A stretch of DNA of 34,122 bases from contig JAHITV010000029.1 of NCBI GenBank assembly GCA_018817315.1, positions 1-34,122 of the forward strand, read 5' to 3'. Below the pieces are notes generated by a model that saw only the letters and a list, made by a program, of their open reading frames with translations, had not been told where the DNA came from and ran no database searches. A program made the position numbers and the translations under genes. This document shows, piece by piece, positions 15,336 to 23,237 of the stretch. Position 1 is the first letter of the stretch, and every line of letters starts with the position of its first letter. This stretch comes from Patescibacteria group bacterium. Its GTDB lineage: Bacteria > Patescibacteriota > Patescibacteriia > UBA1558 > UBA10009.

Positions 15336-16793
15336 ATGTCCTTATCTTATTTAACCATCAATCAGATAAAACAAGGTTTTAAAAATAAAGATTTTTCCTG
15401 TTCTGAATTGGTAAAGTATTATTTAACAAGAAGCGAGGTAAATCAGGATTTAAACGCTTATATTTCTTTAAATTCAGTTCAATCTTTAAAGCAAGCTCAA
15501 GAAGTGGATAAAAGATTAAAAGTTGGTAAAAAGATGAAAGACTTGGAAGGAATTCCTGTTTCCATTAAAGATGTTATTTTAACCAAAGGACTTAAAACCA
15601 CTGCCGCTTCCAAAATTTTAGCTGATTATACAGCTGTCTATGATGCGACTTTAGTTAAAAGACTAAAAGAAGCAGGAGTAATAATTTTAGGTAAAACTAA
15701 CTGTGACGAGTTTGTGATGGGTTCTTCCAATGAAAATTCTGCTTTTGGCAAGGTTTTAAATCCTTGGAATAAAAGCAGAGTGCCAGGAGGTTCATCCGGC
15801 GGTTCAGCAGTAGCGGTAGCAGCTGATCTTTGTGTTTTTTCCGTGGGAACTGATACAGGCGGTTCTATACGTCAGCCAGCTGCTTTTTGCGGAGTAGTGG
15901 GTTTAAAACCAACTTATGGCCGTGTTAGCAGATACGGTCTAATAGCCATGACTTCTTCATTGGATCAGGCAGGACCTATAACCAGAACAGCCGAGGAAGC
16001 AACTCAAGTTTTACAAGTGTTGGCTGGTAAAGATATTTATGATTCCACCACCACTCAAAGTAGAGTGGAAAATTACAGCCAAGCTATTAAAAAACCGGTA
16101 AAGGGATTAAAAATTGGAGTTCCTAAGGAATACTTTATCAGCGGTATGGATAGTGAGATTGAAAAAAAGATCCAGGAAGCCATTAAAGAAATGGAGAAAT
16201 TAGGAACTAAAATTAAAACCATAACTTTGCCTTCAACCCCATTTAGTTTGGCTACTTATTATATAATTTTAACAGCGGAAGTTTCCAGTAATTTAGCGCG
16301 TTATGACGGTATTCGTTATGGCTGGCAAAGTAGAGTGACTCATTCTTTAGCTGATGTTTATCAAAAGAGCAGAGCCGAAGGGTTCGGTCCAGAGGTTAAA
16401 CGTAGGATTATGATGGGTACTTATGTTCTTTCTGAAGGTTATAAGGAGGCTTATTACAGAAAGGCCTTAAAAGTTAAACAGTTGATCAAAAATGAATATC
16501 AGAAAGCATTTAAGGAAGTGGATGTTTTAATTACTCCTACTACACCGACAGTTGCCTTTAAGATTGGTGAAAAATTCACTGATCCTTTAACGATGTATCT
16601 TTCGGATATTTATACAGTGGCTGCTAACATTGCCGGTATTTGCGGCATCTCTCTTGGTTGCGGTTTTTCTAAGCAAAAACTTCCTATTGGTCTGCAAATA
16701 ATGGGAGCACCTTTTAACGAGGCCACTATTTTAAAATTAGCTTATCATTATCAGCAGCATACTAATTTTCATCAACAACATCCCAAGATTTAA
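15336..16793 (+). CDS. gatA: Asp/Glu-tRNA amidotransferase subunit A
   Basis: 485 residues. The amidase-signature catalytic triad is intact: Lys78 in VSIKDV, cis-Ser153 in PGGSSGGS and nucleophile Ser177 in GTDTGGSIRQP, with the same spacing as characterised GatA proteins. It releases ammonia from glutamine for the amidation done with GatB and GatC. No Shine-Dalgarno is visible before the ATG. The DedA-family gene follows after 11 bases. Confidence 0.96.
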   Translation: MSLSYLTINQIKQGFKNKDFSCSELVKYYLTRSEVNQDLNAYISLNSVQSLKQAQEVDKRLKVGKKMKDLEGIPVSIKDVILTKGLKTTAASKILADYTAVYDATLVKRLKEAGVIILGKTNCDEFVMGSSNENSAFGKVLNPWNKSRVPGGSSGGSAVAVAADLCVFSVGTDTGGSIRQPAAFCGVVGLKPTYGRVSRYGLIAMTSSLDQAGPITRTAEEATQVLQVLAGKDIYDSTTTQSRVENYSQAIKKPVKGLKIGVPKEYFISGMDSEIEKKIQEAIKEMEKLGTKIKTITLPSTPFSLATYYIILTAEVSSNLARYDGIRYGWQSRVTHSLADVYQKSRAEGFGPEVKRRIMMGTYVLSEGYKEAYYRKALKVKQLIKNEYQKAFKEVDVLITPTTPTVAFKIGEKFTDPLTMYLSDIYTVAANIAGICGISLGCGFSKQKLPIGLQIMGAPFNEATILKLAYHYQQHTNFHQQHPKI

Positions 16794-16804
16794 CTTAAAT
16801 TAAT

Positions 16805-17422
16805 ATGGATTGGACCAGTCTTTTTCAACATTATGGTTATATTATTCTCTTTTTGGCTTTGCTTATAGAAGGTCAGTCAGTTATTATCTTAAGCGGTTTT
16901 TTTGCTTATCTTGGTTACTTTAATTTTTACTTTGTTTTATTGATTAATTTTCCTTCCATTTTCTTAGGTGATGTTATTTTTCATCAATTAGCTTATCACT
17001 GGGGCAGAAAGTGGCTTACTAAACATGGTAGAATATTTTTTCTAACTCCCAAGCGAATTGTTAAACTGGAAAAATTTTTCCGGCTATATGGTGGAGGAGT
17101 AATATATTTTGCTAAATTGATTTGGGGACTGGGACGGAACGTTTTAATTGTTGCTGGTTTATCTGGCCGGCCTTTGAAGAAGTTATACAAATATGATTTA
17201 GCAGGTTGTTTAACTTCAGTTTTGTTGTTTACTAGCTTAGGATATTTTTTAGGCCATAGCTATTTTTTACTGGAAAAAATTGTAGAAGGATTTGGTCTGA
17301 CTATCATTGTTTTGGTAGTTGTTATAATTATTTTGGAAAAAGTGGGGGTGAGAAAATTTTTAAATAATAAATTACTAAAAAAGAATGGCGAGGATAATTC
17401 TATTAAATCTAATCAAAAGTGA
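16805..17422 (+). CDS. DedA-family membrane protein
   Basis: 205 residues, polytopic. It shows the DedA (SNARE-associated/VTT) pattern: an N-terminal amphipathic start, E23GQSVII in place of the usual E-x-x-x-P motif, GDVIFHQLAYHWGRK, and FAKLIWGLGRNVLIVAGL in place of the F-x-R-F-x-P-x-x-R region. Known members act as lipid flippases or in envelope homeostasis. The prolines normally present in both re-entrant motifs are missing, so transport activity is uncertain. It overlaps or abuts the thioredoxin gene that follows. Confidence 0.82.
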   Translation: MDWTSLFQHYGYIILFLALLIEGQSVIILSGFFAYLGYFNFYFVLLINFPSIFLGDVIFHQLAYHWGRKWLTKHGRIFFLTPKRIVKLEKFFRLYGGGVIYFAKLIWGLGRNVLIVAGLSGRPLKKLYKYDLAGCLTSVLLFTSLGYFLGHSYFLLEKIVEGFGLTIIVLVVVIIILEKVGVRKFLNNKLLKKNGEDNSIKSNQK

Positions 17423-17424
17423 TT

Positions 17425-18153
17425 ATGAATAAAGAAGCAAAAATTACTTCATTGGATTTTAAGAAACAGTTTAAAAAGAAGAAGTGGTATAAAAAATGGT
17501 GGGTGATTGTTTTAATTATTTTAGGTCTTTATCTGCTGGTTATAACCCTGCTAACGATTATTATCGGTGATAAAGTTCTTAACTCAGATTCTCAAGATAT
17601 TATTTCTTTAAATAGTTCAGAACAGGTCGCGCCAGAAGACTTATGGAGGAATACTGAAGATGATCCCAGTTGGGGAGAGAAAACCGCTCCGGTTCAGATT
17701 GTGGAATTTTCTGATTTTGAATGTCCTTTTTGTCGTGAATCTTTTTTTGTTATCAGGGAAGCATTGTTCAAGTATCAAGATAAAATATTTTTTGTTTACC
17801 GTGATTTTCCTAATTTTGAGGATCATCCGCATGCTCAAAAAGCAGCTCAAGCAGCAAATTGTGCTAATGAACAGGGAAAATTTTGGCCTTTGCATGATAA
17901 ACTTTTTATTAATCAAGAATCCCTGGATGATGAGTTTATAAAGAGATATGCAAAGGAAGTAGGAATTGATCAAGTAAAATTTAATGCTTGTTTTTCTTCT
18001 GGTAAATATATTGAGGAAATGAAGCAGGATTATGAGGATGGAGTGACTTTGGGAGTTATTGGCACGCCCACTTTTTTCATAAACGGTTATAAGATAGCTG
18101 GGGCTATTCCTCGTGAGACTTTTTTCCAGATAATTGAGCTGGCTTTAAAATGA
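17425..18153 (+). CDS. Membrane-anchored DsbA-like thioredoxin 1
   Basis: About 242 residues from ATG 17425; a GTG at 17419 overlapping the previous stop (GTGA) is the alternative and adds two residues. A Lys-rich cytoplasmic start precedes one membrane helix (about 24-46), so the thioredoxin-4/DsbA domain is outside. The active site is C100-P-F-C103 in DFECPFC and the cis-Pro loop is GTPTFFING. It probably makes or shuffles disulfides in exported proteins. A second paralogue follows. No DsbB or VKOR partner is seen in the window. Confidence 0.9.
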   Translation: MNKEAKITSLDFKKQFKKKKWYKKWWVIVLIILGLYLLVITLLTIIIGDKVLNSDSQDIISLNSSEQVAPEDLWRNTEDDPSWGEKTAPVQIVEFSDFECPFCRESFFVIREALFKYQDKIFFVYRDFPNFEDHPHAQKAAQAANCANEQGKFWPLHDKLFINQESLDDEFIKRYAKEVGIDQVKFNACFSSGKYIEEMKQDYEDGVTLGVIGTPTFFINGYKIAGAIPRETFFQIIELALK

Positions 18154-18154
18154 T

Positions 18155-18183
18155 TTGTCAAATAAGATCAATTAAGGTATAAT
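18155..18183 (+). promoter_or_regulatory. Promoter of the second thioredoxin gene
   Basis: TTGTCA, a 17-base spacer and TATAAT; the predicted start near 18190 leaves a 27-nt leader. Confidence 0.8.
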
Positions 18184-18216
18184 AGGTGAAATTAGTTAAT
18201 AATTAATTAATAATTT

Positions 18217-18975
18217 ATGTTTACAGACAATAAACCTAAGGGTTTTTTTGAAAATTTTTCCTCAAAAACCTCGTTTTTTCTAGGATTAATTGGAGGTATT
18301 TTGGTTATTTGCGCTGTTGGTTTTTTTGTTATTCTAGGGGTTACTTTAAGTAACTCTGAAGATGATAATAATAGCGCTGCCAATAATCAAAATAAAAACA
18401 CGGCTTTAGAGCAACCTAATCAGCCAGATAACCTTCCTTCTGAACCTCAACTTTCTAATATAGAACAGGTGAGCAGCAAAGACCATTTAAGAGGGGATCT
18501 TAATGCTCCTATAATGATAGTTGAATTTTCTGATTTTCAGTGCCCTTATTGCGATATGGTTCATCCGGTGTTGGATAGGTTGGTGGAGGAATACAAAGGA
18601 AAAGTTGCCTGGGTTTACAGGCACCTGCCTTTGGATCAGCTTCATCCTTATGCTCAAAAAGCATCCGAAGCTTCGGAATGTGCCGCTGATCAGGGAAAAT
18701 TCTGGGAGTATAGCGATAAACTTTATGAAAATCAAAAATTGATTAATAATGATTATTTTTCTCAATTGGCCGGAGAATTAAAACTTAACCAGGGAAATTT
18801 TGATGATTGTCTTTCTTCCGGCAAATATACCCAAAAAGTAAAAGATCAAAAGAATGAAGCTATCACTGCTGGTTTAACTGGTACACCAGGATTATTTGTT
18901 AATGATCAGTTTGTGAGAGGCGCTTTGCCTTATGATAACTTTAAACAATTGATTGATTCTCTTTTAAGTCAATAA
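18217..18975 (+). CDS. Membrane-anchored DsbA-like thioredoxin 2
   Basis: 252 residues: one membrane helix (about 20-45), an Asn/Gln/Pro-rich linker (about 47-80) and a DsbA-like domain with C109-P-Y-C112 in DFQCPYC and a GTPGLFVND cis-Pro loop. It is similar in layout to its neighbour (both have the FEC/FQC-P-x-C site, the HP-A-QKA segment and the CFSSGKY/CLSSGKY phrase), so the pair arose by tandem duplication. Unlike copy 1 it has its own strong promoter. Possible clients are the cysteine-containing pilins and the beta-helix protein at 33218. Confidence 0.9.
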   Translation: MFTDNKPKGFFENFSSKTSFFLGLIGGILVICAVGFFVILGVTLSNSEDDNNSAANNQNKNTALEQPNQPDNLPSEPQLSNIEQVSSKDHLRGDLNAPIMIVEFSDFQCPYCDMVHPVLDRLVEEYKGKVAWVYRHLPLDQLHPYAQKASEASECAADQGKFWEYSDKLYENQKLINNDYFSQLAGELKLNQGNFDDCLSSGKYTQKVKDQKNEAITAGLTGTPGLFVNDQFVRGALPYDNFKQLIDSLLSQ

Positions 18976-18991
18976 AACAGGAATAATTTTT

Positions 18992-19024
18992 AGCTAAAAA
19001 CAAGGGACTAAAGTTGTTTTAGCT
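18992..19024 (+). terminator. Hairpin between thioredoxin 2 and lgt
   Basis: AGCTAAAAACAA (18992-19003) pairs with TTGTTTTAGCT (19014-19024) with one bulged A. The T-tract after it is poor (TATTATT), so it is a weak terminator or a processing signal. Confidence 0.5.
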
Positions 19025-19044
19025 TATTATTGAGTTTCTAGAAT

Positions 19045-19839
19045 ATGATTTGGTTACATAGTTATCATCCACAAGTTATCTTGTTGGATTTGGGTATCAT
19101 TAAAATTTACTGGTACGGTTTTTTAGTGACTTTGACTATCCTTTTAAGTGCTTATTTTATTTTCAGACTAATTAAAGGAAAAGAGGAGCAAAAATATTTA
19201 TGGAACCTCTTTTTTTATTTAATAATTTTTGGATTGATTGGCGCTAGAATTTATCATGTTATCTTTTACAATCTCCAATATTTTTTAGAAAATCCTTTAG
19301 ATATTTTAAAAATTTGGCAGGGAGGCATGGCTATCCATGGAGCGATTTTAGCCGGTATTATTGTTACTTTTTTTTACACTAAAAAACATCGTCTGTTATT
19401 TTGGCAGTACAGTGATTATCTTGCTTTGGTTTTGCCTTTAGGTCAGGCCATTGGACGTTGGGGTAATTATTTTAATCAGGAATTGTTTGGCAAACCGTGC
19501 AATTATAGTTGGTGCATTCCCATTGATAAAATCAACCGTCCTTTAGTATATCAACAGAACCAATATTTCCATCCCGTGTTTTTATACGAATCATTATTAA
19601 ATCTCCTTCTTTTTATTATTCTTTTATTTGGTTTTAAATCAAAAAGATGGCCTCAAGGCATGATCACTTCAGTTTATTTAATTAGCTATTCAATAATCAG
19701 ATTTTTCACTGAATTTTTAAGACTGGATTCAGAAACAATCTTTTTAAGTTTAAAGCCGGTGCAGTGGTTATGTTTGGTAATTATCATCATCGTACTAATT
19801 TCTCAAAAATTTATGTATAAAAATAGAGAGATTGTTTAA
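19045..19839 (+). CDS. lgt: Prolipoprotein diacylglyceryl transferase Lgt
   Basis: 264 residues, polytopic. It carries GARIYHVI (66-73), the GGMAIHG motif with His99, and the family signature GQAIGRWGNYFNQELFG with Arg138. It transfers diacylglycerol from phosphatidylglycerol to the cysteine of prolipoproteins. Its 3' end lies inside the bidirectional terminator at 19824. Confidence 0.96.
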   Translation: MIWLHSYHPQVILLDLGIIKIYWYGFLVTLTILLSAYFIFRLIKGKEEQKYLWNLFFYLIIFGLIGARIYHVIFYNLQYFLENPLDILKIWQGGMAIHGAILAGIIVTFFYTKKHRLLFWQYSDYLALVLPLGQAIGRWGNYFNQELFGKPCNYSWCIPIDKINRPLVYQQNQYFHPVFLYESLLNLLLFIILLFGFKSKRWPQGMITSVYLISYSIIRFFTEFLRLDSETIFLSLKPVQWLCLVIIIIVLISQKFMYKNREIV

Positions 19840-19850
19840 ATATCTCTCTA
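19824..19850. terminator. Bidirectional terminator shared by lgt and a convergent small gene
   Basis: A perfect 9-bp stem TAGAGAGAT/ATCTCTCTA around a 9-base loop. It contains the lgt stop codon in the loop and the stop codon of the minus-strand peptide gene in the 3' arm. AT-rich tracts follow on both strands. Confidence 0.7.
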
Positions 19851-19925
19851 TTTATACCTGACTGTCTTAATGTTTTTCTTCTTTTTACGGTGCTTTTTTA
19901 AAGCCACCTTTTTCTTTTTATACAT
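19848..19925 (-). CDS. 25-residue Lys/Arg-rich peptide (AURKAIP1/COX24-like ribosomal protein candidate)
   Basis: A small frame convergent with lgt. It reads MYKKKKVALKKHRKKKK and then eight more residues ending TVRYK; 14 of 25 residues are Lys or Arg. The core VALKKHRKKKK resembles the K-K-H-K/R-x-K-K pattern of the AURKAIP1/COX24 (DUF1713, mS38-like) family, which includes very short bacterial ribosome-associated proteins. An extended -10 (TGA-TATAAT, minus strand, 19946-19954) lies upstream and a good terminator at its end, so it looks like a real transcription unit. The family assignment is tentative. Confidence 0.6.
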   Translation of the reverse strand: MYKKKKVALKKHRKKKKNIKTVRYK

Positions 19926-19945
19926 AAGTTTGATAAATATGATTT

Positions 19946-19954
19946 ATTATATCA
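19946..19954 (-). promoter_or_regulatory. Extended -10 of the small basic peptide gene
   Basis: On the minus strand TGA-TATAAT; the -35 at 17 bases is weak (TTTCTC). The predicted leader is about 14 nt. Confidence 0.45.
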
Positions 19955-19982
19955 GAAATTAAAGTCAAGAGAAAACAAACCT

Positions 19983-20010
19983 TTGATAATAAAATTAAAT
20001 ATGATACAGT
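19983..20010 (+). promoter_or_regulatory. Probable promoter of the nitroreductase gene
   Basis: TTGATA, a 16-base spacer and TACAGT with TGA before it; predicted leader about 20 nt. Confidence 0.55.
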
Positions 20011-20036
20011 AAATTAATAAATATCAATAGAAAATT

Positions 20037-20666
20037 ATGTTAGAAACATTTTTAGCCAATTTAAAATGGCGTCATGCCACTAAAGAATTTGATGAGAGAA
20101 AGGATGTTTCAAAAGAAGATTTACAAAAAATCACAGAAGCAATCCGCTATGCGCCTAGTTCCCGCGGTTTGCAACTTTATCATGTTTTTATTATCAAGAA
20201 TAAAGATTTAAGAAATAAAATAAAAGCTAAAGCTTATTTACAACCACAAATAACTACTGCTTCTTATTTAATGATTTTTTGCGCTTACACGGAGCGAGTA
20301 GATATTAACAAAAGAATTGATGATTATCTTGATTTAGTAAGTAGTAATAACGAGTCAGAGAAAACAAAACTGCAATCATTAGAAACAGTTCTTAAAGAAT
20401 CAGTCCAGAAAAAGTCAGATACAGAACTCGCTCACTGGGCAACTAAGCAGGTTTATATTGCTTTGGGTTTTGCTTTAGCTGCTTGTGCTGAATTAAAAAT
20501 AGATTCCTGCCCTATGGAAGGTTTTGAAAAAGAAGCCATTGATAAGATTTTACAACTGCCGTCTAGTTTAAAATCCACTGTTTTTTTAGCTGTTGGTTAT
20601 CGTCAAACAGAACCAACCAGAAAAAAGGTTAGGTTCCCAGAGGATGATTTATTCAGTTATTTATAA
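20037..20666 (+). CDS. Nitroreductase-family FMN oxidoreductase
   Basis: 209 residues. The N-terminal WRHATKEFD and the APSSRGLQLYHVFII segment are the FMN-phosphate binding hallmarks of the NfsB-type nitroreductases, and the C-terminal part has LGFALAACAELKIDSCPMEGF followed by the VGYR strand. Such enzymes reduce quinones, flavins or nitro compounds with NAD(P)H. The natural substrate cannot be read from sequence. It stands just upstream of the metal-related cluster but has its own promoter, and a strong promoter separates it from that cluster. Confidence 0.92.
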   Translation: MLETFLANLKWRHATKEFDERKDVSKEDLQKITEAIRYAPSSRGLQLYHVFIIKNKDLRNKIKAKAYLQPQITTASYLMIFCAYTERVDINKRIDDYLDLVSSNNESEKTKLQSLETVLKESVQKKSDTELAHWATKQVYIALGFALAACAELKIDSCPMEGFEKEAIDKILQLPSSLKSTVFLAVGYRQTEPTRKKVRFPEDDLFSYL

Positions 20667-20706
20667 TTCATGCATTAGTCATTTTTATTTGTGGATAAAT
20701 CAGTAC

Positions 20707-20735
20707 TTGACATAATATAATTATGGGTATATACT
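20707..20735 (+). promoter_or_regulatory. Near-consensus promoter of the DUF5320/NifX cluster
   Basis: TTGACA, a 17-base spacer and TATACT, the best sigma70 match in the window. The predicted start is near 20742. Confidence 0.85.
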
Positions 20736-20738
20736 CAT
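20723..20738. promoter_or_regulatory. Palindromic operator candidate over the -10
   Basis: ATGGGTATATACTCAT is a 16-base dyad with one mismatched pair, centred on GTATATAC and covering the -10 box. Its position suits a repressor that blocks RNA polymerase. The DUF134 HTH protein at the end of the cluster is a candidate binder (inference). Confidence 0.55.
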
Positions 20739-20784
20739 AACAAAGGTCAATTTATTAAATAATTAATAATTTAAGGAGAAATAT

Positions 20785-21042
20785 ATGCCAAACTATGATA
20801 AAACTGGGCCTTTGGGCTATGGTTCCCAAACTGGTCGAGGCATGGGTCCTTGTGGCGGGGGGATGTCTCGGCGTACAGGTCGTGGCAGAGGATTAGGTTG
20901 GAGAAGGTTTTGGGGTTATTATCCTGCTTCTACTCTTTCCAAAAAAGAAGAGGCAGAAATACTTTCAGAAGAGGTTGGAATTTTGGAAGAAGATCTTAAA
21001 GCCATGAAAGTTCGTCAGGCTGAACTCAAGGGTCAAAAATAA
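20785..21042 (+). CDS. DUF5320-family small protein
   Basis: 85 residues. The N-terminal half is Gly/Arg-rich with GPLGYGSQTGRGMGPCGGGM and a WRRFWGY segment, as in DUF5320 proteins; the C-terminal half (about 50-85) is a Glu/Lys/Leu coiled coil. A strong Shine-Dalgarno AAGGAG (20773-20778) lies 6 bases before the ATG, unlike most genes here. Function is unknown; the family often accompanies NifX-like and MinD-like genes. A hairpin separates it from the next gene. Confidence 0.85.
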   Translation: MPNYDKTGPLGYGSQTGRGMGPCGGGMSRRTGRGRGLGWRRFWGYYPASTLSKKEEAEILSEEVGILEEDLKAMKVRQAELKGQK

Positions 21043-21055
21043 AGAGATAAACATT

Positions 21056-21083
21056 GCCCTACATTAATAATTTAGTGTAGGGC
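21056..21083 (+). terminator. Intra-cluster hairpin after the DUF5320 gene
   Basis: An 8-bp perfect stem GCCCTACA/TGTAGGGC around a 12-base loop, with no T-tract. It would attenuate or protect the mRNA, so the first gene may be made in excess over the rest. Confidence 0.5.
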
Positions 21084-21130
21084 GGTTTAGCTTGAAATTA
21101 ATTAGTTAAAAATTAAATAGAAATAATAAT

Positions 21131-21469
21131 ATGAAAATAGCAATAAGTTCAATGGATAAAAATATTGATGGTAGTGTTTCTGATGTTTTTGGGAGATGCC
21201 CTTATTTTATTATTGCCGAAATTAAAGATAAGAAAATTGAAAGGACCGAATCAATAAAAAATGAAAGCACAGACCAAACCAGTGGGGCTGGCATTTCAAC
21301 CGCTCAATTAATGGCAGAAAAAAATGTTAATGCTATAATAACAGGAAATGTAGGGCCGAGGGCTTTGGATGTATTAAAACAGTTTAATATTGAGATTTAT
21401 TTAGGAGAAGGCGTAATAAAGAATGTTTTGCAGGAATTTATGGATGGGAAACTTAAAAAAATAAATTGA
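21131..21469 (+). CDS. NifX/NifB-like (Fe-Mo cofactor-binding fold) protein 1
   Basis: 112 residues of the dinitrogenase iron-molybdenum cofactor family: MKIAISS start, FGRCPYFIIAEI, a mid segment STAQLMAEKNVNAIITGNVG and GPRALDVLKQFNIEIYLG. The single cysteine in FGRCPYF could be a ligand. Members bind Fe-S or metal-sulfur clusters. No nitrogenase gene is seen, so a role in general cluster or metal handling is more likely. One base separates it from the paralogue that follows. Confidence 0.92.
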   Translation: MKIAISSMDKNIDGSVSDVFGRCPYFIIAEIKDKKIERTESIKNESTDQTSGAGISTAQLMAEKNVNAIITGNVGPRALDVLKQFNIEIYLGEGVIKNVLQEFMDGKLKKIN

Positions 21470-21470
21470 T

Positions 21471-21830
21471 ATGAAAATAGTTATCCCAACAAATACTAAA
21501 AAAGGCTTAGATGATAAAATAGCCGAGCATTTTGGTCGCTCAAAGACTTATACCTTCCTTAATGAAAATAGTGAAGTAATTGACATAATAGATAACACCA
21601 GTGAGCATAGCGGTGGTCAAGGATTACCTCCTGAATTAATGAAAAAGCACGGGGCGGATGTTTTATTGTGCAGGGGTCTTGGCCCGAAAGCCATTAATTT
21701 ATGCAAAGAATTAGGGATTGATGTATATGTATATCAAGCGGAAACAGTAAGAGAGATTTTTAAACTGTGGCAAAATAAAGAAATAAAGAAAGCAGATGTA
21801 AAAAATGTTTGCGAGAATCATCAAATATGA
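21471..21830 (+). CDS. NifX/NifB-like protein 2
   Basis: 119 residues of the same family as its neighbour: MKIVIPTN, EHFGRSKTYTF, HSGGQGLPPELMKKHGADVLLCRGLGPKAINLCKELGIDVYV shortened by eye to its landmarks EHSGGQG and RGLGPKA. It has Cys residues in LLCRG and NLCKE and one near the C-terminus instead of the FGRCPYF cysteine of copy 1, so the two are not equivalent. The stop overlaps the next ATG (ATGA at 21827-21830), implying translational coupling. Confidence 0.92.
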   Translation: MKIVIPTNTKKGLDDKIAEHFGRSKTYTFLNENSEVIDIIDNTSEHSGGQGLPPELMKKHGADVLLCRGLGPKAINLCKELGIDVYVYQAETVREIFKLWQNKEIKKADVKNVCENHQI

Positions 21831-23197
21831 AAACAGATATTTTAATTATCGGTGGCGGTCCGTCAGGTATAGTTGCAGCAACAACCGCTAGAAAAAATTA
21901 TCCCTCAAAACAGATAATTTTAATCAGAAAAGAAAAGCAAGCTGTCATTCCTTGCGGTATTCCTTATATTTTTTATCGTTTAAATTCGGTTGAACAAAAC
22001 TTGATGTCTGACCAGTCTTTATCAGATAATAAGATTAATTTAGTTATAGGAGAAGTTATAGAAATTAAACCGAGAGAGAAAAAAATAATTATTAAAAATG
22101 GTGATATTTTAAGTTATGATAAGCTAATTTTAGCATTAGGTTCAGAACCACAACTGATCCCCATTCCTGGTATTGAAAAAAGAGGGATATGGTTAGTAAA
22201 AAAAGATTTTGAATATTTAAAAAAATTTCGTCAAAAAGTTCTAAAAAGTAAAAAAGTAGTTATTATCGGTGGCGGTTTTATTGGGGTTGAGTTTGCTGAA
22301 GAGTTGAGTAGTATCAAAAGATTAGATATTAGCATTATTGAAAAGTTAGATCATTGTCTTATAACAAATTTTAATAAGGATTTTGCTATAGCCGCAGAAG
22401 AGAAGTTAAAAAACAAAGGTGTTAAACTCTTTACTAAGAGGACCGTAAGAGAAATAGGCGGTAATAAAGAGGCGGAATATGTAGAATTAGATAATGGAGA
22501 AAAATTACCAGCTGATATAATAATCTTATCAATTGGAGCCCAGCCCAACATAGATTTAGCAAAAAAAGCAGGTATTAAAACAGAAGAAAAAGGGGGGATA
22601 TGGGTTGATGAATATTTAAGGACAAATATTTCAGACGTTTTTGCTATAGGCGATTGTGCTCAAACTAAAGATTTTATTAGCGGTAGAAACATTCTTATAA
22701 TGCTTGCCTCGGTTGCCACCACTGAAGCTAGAATTGTCGCTAATAATTTATATCAAATAGAGCTTGTTAGGGAAAATAAAGGGACGATTGGTGTTTTTTC
22801 TACCTATATTGATGGCTTAGCTTTAGGAGCGGTTGGTTTAACTGAAAAAAGAGCTAAGAAAGAAAAAATTGATTATTTAATAGGCGAAGCAGAAGCATCA
22901 AATCATCATCCAACAAGTTTGCCTGGAGCAGAAAAAATTAAAGTTAAATTGATTTTTAGTAAAACATCTGAAGGTTTACTTTTAGGCGGAGAAATTATAG
23001 GTCCGGAGAGTATTGGTGAAATGTTAAACATATTATCCTTGGCTATTCAGCAAAAAGTTTCACTTTTTGATTTTAATACCTGGCAAATAGCTACTCATCC
23101 TCTTTTAACTTCTGCTCCGACTGTTTATCCAATTATTACTGCCGCTCAAGATGCTTTAGTTAAATTTAAAAATACTTTTAATAGAAGCAAGGTATAA
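21827..23197 (+). CDS. FAD/NAD(P)-dependent oxidoreductase, CoA-disulfide reductase/NADH oxidase-like
   Basis: 456 residues from ATG 21827, chosen because it overlaps the previous stop and places GGGPSG near the N-terminus; an upstream frame start at 21809 would add six residues. It has the FAD motif IIGGGPSG (about 6-13), a single redox cysteine C43 in IPCGIPY, the NAD motif VVIIGGGFIGVEFAE (about 145), the second FAD motif DVFAIGDCAQ (about 270) and a C-terminal dimerisation domain. This is the class with one active-site Cys: CoA-disulfide, persulfide or polysulfide reductases and NADH oxidase. Linkage to the Fe-S genes favours a sulfur-related electron-transfer role (inference). Confidence 0.88.
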   Translation: MKTDILIIGGGPSGIVAATTARKNYPSKQIILIRKEKQAVIPCGIPYIFYRLNSVEQNLMSDQSLSDNKINLVIGEVIEIKPREKKIIIKNGDILSYDKLILALGSEPQLIPIPGIEKRGIWLVKKDFEYLKKFRQKVLKSKKVVIIGGGFIGVEFAEELSSIKRLDISIIEKLDHCLITNFNKDFAIAAEEKLKNKGVKLFTKRTVREIGGNKEAEYVELDNGEKLPADIIILSIGAQPNIDLAKKAGIKTEEKGGIWVDEYLRTNISDVFAIGDCAQTKDFISGRNILIMLASVATTEARIVANNLYQIELVRENKGTIGVFSTYIDGLALGAVGLTEKRAKKEKIDYLIGEAEASNHHPTSLPGAEKIKVKLIFSKTSEGLLLGGEIIGPESIGEMLNILSLAIQQKVSLFDFNTWQIATHPLLTSAPTVYPIITAAQDALVKFKNTFNRSKV

Positions 23198-23237
23198 AAA
23201 TTTTAATTAAAATAATTAAACAAAAAAGGATAGAATT

